DNA from: Rhineura floridana
Lineage: Eukaryota; Chordata; Lepidosauria; Squamata; Rhineuridae
Length of the DNA: 64,000 nucleotides
Direction: 5' to 3'
Assembly (NCBI RefSeq): GCF_030035675.1
Contig: NC_084482.1
Coordinates: forward strand, 78,219,120-78,283,119
The notes under the pieces were generated by a model. The model made no database searches. It saw only the letters and a list, made by a program, of their open reading frames with translations, and had not been told where the DNA came from. Positions 35,101 through 47,100 of the stretch are shown here, in pieces. The position numbers and the translations under genes are program-made. How positions within the stretch are numbered: position 1 is the stretch's first letter; every line of letters begins with the position of its first letter.

Positions 35101-38100
35101 TCTCTGGCCTCTTCAGCAGTTGCTGCTTTTGTAGCTGGAGAGAGACAGGGCCCCGCCCTTCCAGGCCAGGTGGAAATCAGCCAGAAATGCAGGGAGCAGG
35201 TCTTGCAGAAACTCACACAGGTAGATGGTCTCTGGCCTCTTCAGCAGTTGCTGCTTTTGTAGCTGGAGAGAGACAGGGCCCCGCCCTTCCAGGCCAGGTG
35301 GAAATCAGCCAGAAATGCAGGGAGCTGGTCTTGCAGAAACTCACACAGGTAGATGGTCTCTATAGAACAACAGGTTCCCCGTTCAGTCCCTGGGCTCTGA
35401 AAGAGCTCTGGGGGCAGTGGGTTTGCGGCAGGCCAGGACAAAACCTGGCATGGCTTCAGCCACGTAGTGTGCTTAGCATGCATGCTACATCGCTTGGAGG
35501 GCACGGATGGGTTGCAGGCCTTTTAAGCATGCCCTTCCCCTTTCTGGCCTCTTATGTCACTTGGTGCCCTCCTTCCCTATGTGCAGTGCAAGTCTCACTG
35601 GTTGCCCATAGGGGGCTGAGTAGGAGTTTTTTGCCAGTCTGCCTACTGTGCACTGTGTCTTTCCAATTTGACTCTCTATTTCACTTTGTTTAATCTGGCT
35701 CTGATTCAGTATGGATTTTAGCTCTTTTATAAATAGGTTAAGTTGGTCACGTTTAGGTGGGTATATGTGGGAATTGGCACAGGTGAGGGTATTGTTGACC
35801 ACCCTTAGGCACCTTTAAGGTGAAAGGTGAGACCTGAGACTGACCCTCAAGTTTTTTGGGACTTGGGGGATACATAGGGTTCACATTCGGGGCTAACCTG
35901 GGCTACCCACTCTGAGTTGTAGAGCACCAGGAGGGGGTGAGTCAGGAGGGGCCCCCTAACAGGAAAAGGGGTGGAGTTAAGGCCACCCCATTTTCATGCA
36001 GCAGGGTGCCTCTTGCCCAAGGATTGAGAGTTTATGTTCTCTCATGGTCACATTGCAGATGGTGGGTTAGTTTGAATAAAGTTTATTAAAGTTTAATAAG
36101 TTTAATAAACATGGCCCAAGTTTTCATACAATCATAGAATAGTAGAGTTGGAAGGGGCCTACAAGGCCATCGAGTCCAACTCCCTGCTCAACGCAGGAAT
36201 CCAAATCAAAGCATTTCACCCAGCTTCAACTGTCATGCCTCTTTATTTCTTGGTTAGGGGCGCAATGATTACCCTTACATCTCAGAGTGCATCATTTTTT
36301 CTTACTTTTTCCCTGTCAGTGCTTTGCAGTGCTTTGAGGCATCATCATAACTTTTCTCAAACTCTTCCTATGGTAGCCGGATGCACTAGCTGTGATCATT
36401 TAACATTATTACTGTTAGTATTATTGAAAAAGCACCAGTATCACTATTCAAAACATAAAAGAAATATTAAAAACTATGTTGGTCTGGATCTACCATAGTT
36501 TGATAATCTTAAACATGATGTAACATTGTTTAGTTTTTGACCAGCTATTGTTTGTTTTAAAAGTTCACACGGCACTTATAAACTGTGAGAAGTGGTTCTG
36601 TTGTGCTCATGGAAGCTGTTCCATGCTTGCAAATGATTTAGTTGGCTACCACCTGTTGTCTGTAATGAAGCAGGCCAGGCAGCAACCTACTTCCAAGATG
36701 ACCACCTTCTTGAATGTGGATGGCTGTGCTCCCCTTGACCAAATTGTAGGGCCAGCCCAAGACATTTTTCTGTAGGGTAGCCATTTATGCATCACAAAAA
36801 GAAGAAGAAATGGGGGGGGGAGAGAAGGAAGAAGACACAAAATTACATAAACATTGCATATGCAAATTTATAAATAATTACTATCATTTAAATTAAAATA
36901 TAATACATTTCACTATAGTGGAGAAGTCTGTGGCCAGGTCATCTGTGTGCCTGGTCAGTCTGTTGTCCAACTATTAATGGACAACTTCAAGGGCCTGCTC
37001 TTTTTTCTTGCAGTTCTTTTTTTTGGTTTATGTTTTTATTTATGATTTCCCAAAAAACCAGCATACAGTGCACGCTCTGGATTGAAAAGTATTTGAACAT
37101 TACTTTTTTCACAAGAACTTGTTTTAACAAGAACCCATTAAGCCTCCTCCCTTCTCCCTAAACAGTTTCGGGTATCTATAGAATTTCTTTTTCTATTTCA
37201 TAGGTCATCTTAAAAGGTCAAGCCATATTTTTTTTTATGGCTGTTTATCTTTGAATTGGACTCAGACCAGACAGGCCTTTGAGCAAAGGACTCATTCAGA
37301 GGAAATGTGTCCTCTGACAGCCCTTCAAATAGATGACTGTCCTCTATGAAACAGGACACATGGCCATCCTATTTTTCTCCCTGAAGTGGTGCTCCCCACC
37401 CCCAATGAAGGCTGGCCATGTTGGGTTACATTTTTCCCCCCGCAAAAACATACCCAGCGATGTAGGCTTCAGTGCCCAGAGTTTTCTCTTTTGAAATGGG
37501 TTTAAACATGCATAACTGGGCACAAAATTTGTGTCTGCAGCCAATTGATACATGAATCAATGAGAAATGAAAAAGAGGGCAATTGTACTTGCATATTTTA
37601 AAGCTTTTGTGTTTGCATATGAGGTTATTTGTCATTCTCATAAGATCCATTGCCTGTCTACTATAATTCTGACTCTATATAATTCTGTCTACTATAATTC
37701 TGGTTTTGGTAGATTTGTTTCATAACTTGAGGGGGAGGGAAACACTTTTTAAAGACAGGACAGCCTGCTAGTAATAATATGGGCTTAGAGAGTTAAGGTT
37801 ATGTGTGGGCTGGAGTCACATAACTCTTATTGGCATAAATGACACTTTTGCACAGAGAATTCCCTGCACTTGCATTCTCTAGTCTAGTACATTCTCTAGT
37901 ACATTCTCTAAATGCTAGACTATTGCTCATCTCTTATTTACACATCTGTTTATAAAAAACAATTGCTGGACTTTGGGTTGACGTACCCTAAGACATACAG
38001 TACAGAACTTCTTTTTCCATACAAAAACTGATCCAGGGAAGCAGATTAAATGCCCTTTGTTTTCTGGGATATTTTACTACTCCAAGATTTATTGGAATGT

Positions 38101-41100
38101 GGCTTGGAGTAGGGAAGCCACTCCTAAAAACATTTTAAATTTTTCATTTTTTAAATAGATCTGGGTTAGAATTAGCCAGACCTAACCCTTTGTTGGTTTG
38201 AAGTGTTGCTGTTATAGTAATTTACTGTATATCAAATTATTTATCTTTCTCCTGCGTTTTACAATTCTATAAACTTTTCAAATCTAATCAGATCTGAGGA
38301 TCTGCCACATGTAGAGAGGGGGAAGGATGGGACCTGATTAGCTGTAGTTTTCTATTCTTTTTCTGATAACTATTGACCCGTGGAACTCATATTTGCTTTG
38401 ATCAAATAAAAATTGAGAAGTAACAAAATGGAGGGAGAGAATATCTGAACAAACTGTGCTGATTCCTCCATTTGTGGAATTGAACCGTTCTTTAATGCAG
38501 GGTCAGAAGAAATAGAATAGGTTGGGAGTACACAAACACTGCACAGCAAAGAAGGGAAGAGACAAAATTGCATAGGTGGTAACTAAATAATATGCAGAGG
38601 CAGCAGAGGTGAAAGGGACATGTAATTGGTAGGAGACTCGGAAAGTCCAAATAAAAATTGAATTGAGTCTTCTGCTATGCTCTGACCAGCCATTTGAAAT
38701 TCTGCTTGGTGCATTCCTGCAAAATAAAATCAAGCAAATCATCCTGGTGTGTATGTATGTGTGAACAGGTTGCATTTTTTCATGGTACCTTTCATCAGTA
38801 TTTAACAAACTCTTAACAGAGCTATCGTTCAGTCATGAGAGAGTAGATAGGACCTCAAAAATGCTTAAAATGTGAGAAAGGATTATTCTAAGTAACCTTG
38901 TCTACATCACTGCAAAGAAAAGGAATACTGATCACTTCCTCCCAGATGGCAGAAGGGACATTCTTTCAGCCATTCAGATAAGACTATTGGCACTTTTCCT
39001 GGTCAGTTATATACATTCCCTAATACCTGCAGAAACTCCACTGATTATTACATTATGGTAAAGTAATAATGACAATGTCAGGTCTTGCCTATATTTGTAA
39101 AGCATATTTCTCACTCAGATGGCACACAGCCACTTAATATGACACTCATTCTCTTTCTAGTGTCAGATGAATCTTGTTATGAAGGGGCGGCGGCTCTATA
39201 TCATTATGCACATTCTGCTCTCTTCAGCAAAGCATACAAGTTGTAGCTGCAGTTTTAATGGTGTAAACTCTAGATTAAACAGATGCATACAATTTACTAT
39301 AAGCCATATGTTAAAATTCATGTAAAACCATGTCTTCCAAAAAGATTAGGTGTTGTGCAATAAGGCTTTCCTGTTGTGATTGCAGCTTTAGTAAATTAGT
39401 TGTATATTGTGTTGTTGATGTTTTAGGCAGGAGTTGCCCAGGGCTTTGGGCTGGAAGGGACAGAATGATCATCACACAAATCTCGAGGCTGTTACCCAAA
39501 TAAGAAATTTAGGCTTCACTACTGCATCCAGTGTTAAATGCCTGTGTGGTCCCATTGAAGTCAATGGGTTTAAACATGCATAACTGGGCACAAAATTTGT
39601 GTCTGCAGCCAATTGATACATGAATCAATGAGAAATGAAAAAGAGGGCAATTGTACTTGCATATTTTAAAGCTTTTGTGTTTGCATATGAGGTTATTTGT
39701 CATTCTCATAAGATCCATTGCCTGTCTACTATAATTCTGACTCTATATAATTCTGTCTACTATAATTCTGGTTTTGGTAGATTTGTTTCATAACTTGAGG
39801 GGGAGGGAAACACTTTTTAAAGACAGGACAGCCTGCTAGTAATAATATGGGCTTAGAGAGTTAAGGTTATGTGTGGGCTGGAGTCACATAACTCTTATTG
39901 GCATAAATGACACTTTTGCACAGAGAATTCCCTGCACTTGCATTCTCTAGTCTAGTACATTCTCTAGTACATTCTCTAAATGCTAGACTATTGCTCATCT
40001 CTTATTTACACATCTGTTTATAAAAAACAATTGCTGGACTTTGGGTTGACGTACCCTAAGACATACAGTACAGAACTTCTTCCTACTACAGTTTATTGTC
40101 TTGTTCTTAGCTATTACAGTAAAGACCCTTTCACCAGCCACTCATTAAGCTTTTCCCTGTCTCTCTACATGAATGGATGCATGTGTTAACTTGGGTTGCA
40201 TAGAATACCAGAAAACTTTAAATGCTTTCACCATTTGTTGAAATGCTCTTTCAGTGCTTCCTTTGGGTGTGAGCAGCATCAGCGCAGCACATTCAGTGCT
40301 TGTAGGTTATACAAGCCAGAGTACTCAGTTCATCTGTGTTCACACAGGCTCTAGGGCAGCCTTTCCCAACCGGTGTGCCTCCAGATGTTGTTGGACCACA
40401 ATGGCTGAGGCTGATGGGAGTTGTGGTCCAACAACATCTGGATGCACACCGGTTGGGAAAAGCTGCTGCTCTAGGGAGACAATTGACAGTACTAGCATAA
40501 TCACAGCAGAAGAGCATTCCAAAAACTGTTTCCACATTTCCAGTTAAGCATTCAGCCTTTGCCAACCTGGTGCCCTCCAGATTTTTGGACTACAACTCCC
40601 ATCAGACCAGCCAGCAAAGGCCTCATTATATTATGATATAAACCCTCTTCAGACATTCACACCCAGTGTTAAGTAAGCCTGTGAAGGGGCAGCAGGACAA
40701 GTATGCTAGCTCTGCCCCCTGACACCATTCTCATCACCCTCTATGAATAGGAGGACCACTTCCTGAAGCATGATACTTTCTATACTTGGAGTGGCTCCCC
40801 ATGAGGTTTCTAAAATGCACAGGGAACCTCCATGAGTACAGGAGGCTCCCTACTTCAGACAATCAGCTGACGCATGGAGGGCAACGAGAACAGTGTGTGT
40901 GTAGCTAGTACACTCACCTCCATTGCCTTCTCTTGTGTGTTGACTTAACACTGGGTTTGAATGCCTGAACAGGATTACAGAAGCCTACAAGATGGGAGCC
41001 ACCCTGGAAGAAACTGAAAGCTTAATTGTTTGCCTAAGGACTGTTTGAATGCATTGCTGCAAAATAATTCCTAAGGCTGCAGTCCTATGAAGTCAGCCCT

Positions 41101-44100
41101 ATGGAACTCAGAGGGATGTACTTCTGAGAAAACTCACAGGATTGCACTGTGTACATTTTGCTCACCCTTTAATGATAATTGGGTGTGATTTATGGCTGCA
41201 AGCCAACTGAGTTATTGCTAGTCTTATTTGTTTATATTTATAACAGTATTTATATACCACCATATCATAAAATATCAGGGTGGTATACAATGATAAAATG
41301 TAAAACACCATTGAAAACAGTACAAAATAATAATAAACTGTCTAGTCCAGAAAATTTTAAACAGCTGTATAGGCCTATCAGCATTTTAAAAAAAAAATCT
41401 TCAAAAGACACCTGAAAAATCAAAAGTGAAGATGCCTGCAGAATCTTTGCTGGAAGAGTATTCCAGAGTATGGGACTGGCACCACTAAATGTCTGACTTT
41501 TAGTAGAAGCCAATTGGATCATTGCATCATGGGGATAACTAACAGTGCTCCTCTGGATGATCTCAGTGATCGGGCCAGGATATAAAGGCTCAGGCAGTCC
41601 TTAAGATATCCTGGACCCAGACTGTTAGGACTTCATGTGTCAACAAAACAGCCTTGAATATGGCCTGGTATCATTTTTGGAAATGCCGTAAGTGAAACAG
41701 GAAAGATAAACTTGTGTTCTGTTTTTGGCTGAGAAGGACAAATAGCTTATCGCTAGATTCAAGAATAGGGCAAGATATTAGAAGTTAAGAAGCATAATAA
41801 AACAGTTTAACAGGAGGTTGTGAATCAGATTCACTGGGTCTATATAGGCAGCCATAACTCAGGAACCAATACAGCGCAAACTGATGTGTGCATTTCTAAT
41901 ATCACTTCAGTGAAGGCTTAAGTTGCAAATTATTAGGCCGTTTCAAGAGAAGAGAGTATAGCTGTTTGCCCTATAATGTAATATACCGGTAACCAATGTG
42001 TTGCTCTCCAGATTTTGTTGACTACCTCCCATAATCCCTGATGATAGGCTATGTGGGCTGGAACTGATAGGAGTTGTAGTCCACAATATCTAGGGAGCAT
42101 CAGGTTGGCTATCCTTTATCTAATACATGCATGGTGGTTAACAGCTACCCTCAAACCTCTTCTCTTAGAGAGATAATTGCAATGGCAAATATGAAATATT
42201 CTGTGTGCGAAGGGGTTTGAAAATTCCCACCTTCGCAGGATAATCCATAGACCGGTGAGGCCAAATGCCTTGATTTAAACCTACATAGCCTTATTAGCCA
42301 ATGTAGAGTCAAACATCCTGAGTCAAACTCCAGGACATGTCTCACCCTAAATTATGTCTGAACAAGGGATGGCAATACATTTCAGGTCGGAGCACGAGGC
42401 CATGCACACTGCCCTGCCCTCAGTGTCTCCATTCTCCACTCACTCCACCCCCAGCTTTCCATGTTGAGCAGGAAAGTCTGAAAGGATATTCTAAGTGCAT
42501 TTGGCTGAATATTCTTATGGTGCCATTCTGTGTCCAAATGTAACATCTGAACAGGGCTTTTAATTAATAAATAGAAGGAAAAATATTTGAGATCCCTCTC
42601 CATTTTGATTACAAATTGCCTAGAAAAAATCCACTCCTGGGGCTGGCAGGAACATGTGGCGCTGATGTGAAGACTACTGTGACATGACTGGAGATATCTA
42701 TGCATATTTGTAGGTGCTGTGTTGTATTTTTGATTGTTTTGTTTCTGTGGTAACCATGGTTTGAGACTGTATGTTGCCTTGGGTAGTTTCTGCAGAAAAA
42801 AGGTTAATAAACAATTTCTGATAAAACATAAGGCAGCTGACAAATGGAAGTGATTTCCTGCACATTTCCTCTGGAGTGCAGATATAACATTCTGCTGAAC
42901 CATGTTCAAATTATACATGGACTGGAGCTTCAGAAACTGTGTGAGATTTGTCTCTTTGAAATGCAGTTAGCTTGTTAGAATTGCAGACAGCTTCATAAAC
43001 CTGCTTACCTTGCCAGTTTAATTGTCCATGACCTGTTTCTCTGTATGTAGATGCATGCTATGTAGCACAATAGCAATTAAAAACCATTTTTTCCATAAAA
43101 TCCATAGAACAAGAAAGGCTCATTATGTGTTGTGTTGTGGCTGCAAAAGGCCCACGCAATGATAACTGGGGAAACATGATAGTTATTACCAAGGGGCAAA
43201 CCAAGGGATGTCTCGGAGACAGAGCTCAACTTAAAATGGTTTCTAATCAATTTTTAAAGATACCCCAGTTTTAAACTCATAATGCCAAATTCTTAGGACT
43301 TGCTACTGTGCAGAATTCAGGATTGTACAGAGGCATTCTAGGGAACATTCAACATATTAGCATGAGAAGTGTGGGAGTTGACTTTGTTGTGCAAGTCTTA
43401 TTCTTTTTGGAACTGATAGTGCACACTGAGGTACAAGCGTAACTATCACGGAGTATAATAATTGTGGTAGTAGTTGCACTAGCAATGTATTCCACAAGTG
43501 CATGTGACCCATTCTGGATATTGCACAAGATTCAACACAAGGCTTCTGCTGGCGGTATGGCTTCTGCATTAGCAGAATGACGTCCCTGGATATCACCCTC
43601 TACTTATATCTGCCTATGCAGAGTTTCCTTTGCACCCCTCGTGAACTTACTGAATGCTCAGGTGGCCTTGCTTTAGGCTTGAACTACATGCTATATGGAG
43701 TTCCAAGATTTTTTCCCCTTGTATGTTTTTTTCTTCCACACAGCAGTTTGGGGCAGTCTCTTTCTCAGTGGAAGGCCGATGGGAAAAAGCTGCCTGAAAC
43801 TTTTCCTCCCTAATGTCATATTCCAGTTCAAAATCACACTCTCCCAAACAGCCATTTTACCCCTTCTGTTTAATTTCCATTATTTATGTTTGCTTATTTG
43901 TTTTATAGAGTGTTGTTTAGCTTAAGCTATTAAATTAGCTTAGATTATTTGTATTTTAGATTATTTGTATTTGTATTTTACACAATGTTGTATGGATTGA
44001 TTTTTTAACTTACTGATATTATGATTGTATATAATTGTTTATGCTTACTGTTCATTTGATATGTTGTGAGCCACTTTGGGCACAATCTTGTGGGAAAGTA

Positions 44101-47100
44101 GCATATAAATAAACATATGATGATGATGTGTGAAAAAGTAGGTTGGGGAAGGGTGATTTTGAGCTGGAAAATGATGCCTGGGGAAGAGATAAGCAACATC
44201 TTTGCACCTATCCCTCTTTTGTTCATTTCTGACCCACACTGATTTGGGTTCCCCCCCCTCCCCCCCCCAAAAAATGTAAGGAACCATCTTGGAAATAGAG
44301 AGAAACTGTAGTTTGCCTTAAGGCACTTCATACATTGCTGGCTTAGAGTAAAAACGTTTTCCCTGTGGACGGTATGCAACTAAATAATTGCAGGAGAGCA
44401 AGGATTTCCACTTGCACAATGGGACTTTCCCCTTTCCTCTCTGCGCTTCCCTCAAATCTACCTCAGATGGTTGGGGGAAACCCCAGAACAGATTTATGAG
44501 ATGTTTGGGGGAAGGAAATGAAGAGAAATCCTTATGCTGATGGAACATTTACCTTAGCGCTACGTTAAATACAACTCTGTGGTCCAATCTGATTCTTCTT
44601 TGGTAACGCCCATTAGAAGAAACTGTGTAGGAAGGAACCATGTTATTCAGATGGCTGCTTCTTACAGACATTGCTGGAATTGCACAGATAGTACTGAATG
44701 ACAGAGAAGCAGTTTCCACACTGTTTAATAATAATAATAATAATAATAATAAAATAATAAAATTTTATTTTTGTGTCGCCTATCTGTCCGAGTTAACGGC
44801 AATATAAAATACAGTATACATATCAAAAACAAACATAATAAATCAAGCTTCAGTAAAACCGTAAAACTAATCCACCCCAATCTTATAGGCCTGCCTGAAT
44901 AGCCAGGTCTTTAAGGCTTGGCGGAAACCTATCAGGGAGGGGGCGTGTCGCAGGTCAAAAGGAAGGGAATTCCAGAGGGTGGGGGCCACAATCGAGAATG
45001 CCCTCTCTCTGGTCCGCAACAGCCTGGCTGTTTTAACCGGTGAGACCGAGAGAAGGTCTTGTGAGGCTGATTTAGTTTAGTTGTCTTACGTATTTGTCCT
45101 TAATTCCTTGCTCCTCTTCTAGGGTGGCCACTTCTGTATCAACTTAAAGAGAGGAAATGCATCCACCAAAAAAGAGGACACAGATCTAAAATGTGCATGT
45201 GCTCATTAATAGGTATAGATGCAAATTTAGAAATAAATTGTATAATTTAAATAGAAATACAATCCATCTCACCATAGTGAGGGAGGCTGTGTCTACTTGG
45301 TCGCTGTCTAAGCACTAACTGCTAATGGGCAACTTCAAGGCCCCTGCTCTGTACTCACCCTTTTTAGTGGACAGCCCTTCAAACAGAGTAGTCCTTCAAA
45401 TAGAGGACTGTCCTCTGTTTAATAATGTCCACCCTAGTGTCTGAAGATACCAAAGACTTTCCACTGAGAGTAATGACACCCACCCAGCAGTTTATAGAGT
45501 TTATAGGGTTGGAAAGTAGGTTTCCAGCACTGGCACAGTGTGCAATATAATGACATACCTTTATACTTTCACCCAATATAAAGGGCTATACTTGAAGACA
45601 TATGCTTAAAAAAAAATCGTAAGAACTTTATTGAAGAGTGAGCTTCAACAGCAAGTCACATATAGCTTACCAGAACTTCCCATTTGCTAAGCCTGCAATG
45701 CTTCTTAACATTGTAGCTGTACAAATGCTGTTTGTGCTGCCCCAGGAAAAGCAGATTTATAGGAGCACTTTGCCCTCTGGCTGCAACAATTAAAAAGAAA
45801 AAGGGGGGAACACCCTCTTTTTTTTCCTCATTACACATTGTGCTGAAACATTAGGTTTTTTTAGATAATATTACTAAAGGCTGATTGTCACAATAAAGCC
45901 CATATTTGGTGATGACATTGCCTTCTGATTTTCAAACAGGAAACAGGACATCATGTGTCCTCTTTTGGCCTCTTTTGGTGACACATTTCCTCTCTTTTGA
46001 TGATGTGTGAGTGGCTACCCTAGCTGCATAGTTATCAAGTGAGAAGTCATTGACAATGTTATATTGAGAGATTTACAAGAATGCATGAATTAGTAATTTT
46101 TCTGTGCATTGAGGACTATCTCCCTTTCAGTTCTCCATGTATAAAATTGTTAAATTGGCCTAATTTGCAAGACCTTTGTGAAGATGAATGAGCATTGTAA
46201 AGCACCTTAAGGAAGGGTCATAGCTCAGTGGTGGCTCACATGATGTGCATGCAAAAGGTCCCAAGTTCAATCCCTGCTATCTCTAGGCAGCGCTGGAAAA
46301 GGATCCTGCCTGCAATCCTGCTGCTACCGGTCAATGTGTAGACAATATTGAGCTAGATGGAGCACGTCTGACTTGGTATAAGGCAGCTTCCTACACTCCA
46401 CTAGAACTTCCTAACAGACTTAATATACAACAGCACACCAAGCTAAGGTTAAACATAGTTTGGATGCAAATATGACTGGCTACTCTGTTATCTACTTGAA
46501 GGCACGTAACAACAAATGTTTAGGTGATACACTGTGTAAAAAAAAAACCTGACCCAGCAAATGTAATGGATTCCTTTAAAAGACATACTGAGTGGTAAGT
46601 CAGAAGAACCTGCCCGTACACTACGCTCATCATCAAAGACCCTCCGAGTTCCTACTTACAGGGAAGCTCGGAGGGTGGCAACGCGGAAAAAGGCTTTTTC
46701 TGTGGTGGCCCCCGAACTGTGGAACGATCTCCCAGAGGAGATACGCCTGGCGCCAACGTTACTATCTTTCCGGCGCCAGGTTAAAACTTTTCTCTTCACC
46801 CAGGCTTTTTAACATGTTTGTATGCGCTGATATTGTTTTTAATTTTTTAACATTTTAAACTTTTAATGTGTTTATATTGCTATACATTTATTGTATTTTT
46901 GATGTTTCTTGTCTTGTGAACCGCCCAGAGAGCTTCGGCTATGGGGCGGTCTATAAGTTTAATGAAATAAATAAATAAATAAATAAAATGTCTACACAGC
47001 TGTCTTGGTTATCTCACTAAAATCTAGCTGTAAACCTCAGTCAGTTAATGATGTTCCCTCTGTTATTTCTTTCTATAAAGCCATTTCAGTGTTTGTATGG

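Noticed and set aside
33305-35693. Series of overlapping 97-residue frames and one of 198 residues in the + strand
   Set aside because: They repeat every 128 bp and shift frame with each unit. They are translations of the minisatellite, not a protein family.
35363-36124. Possible remnant of an LTR-type element to the right of the minisatellite
   Set aside because: No clear ends or coding remnants; left unclassified.
37495-40081. The 519-bp pair as terminal repeats of an LTR element
   Set aside because: The ends are not TG and CA, no target duplication is evident, and the 1.55-kb spacer shows no element genes. I report it only as a duplication.
42382-42918. Minus-strand frame of 178 codons
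   Set aside because: No recognisable motif and no splice or promoter context; composition looks like chance in intron DNA.
46205-46290. Possible functional tRNA gene
   Set aside because: The A and B boxes belong to a SINE with a family body and tail; there is no credible cloverleaf.
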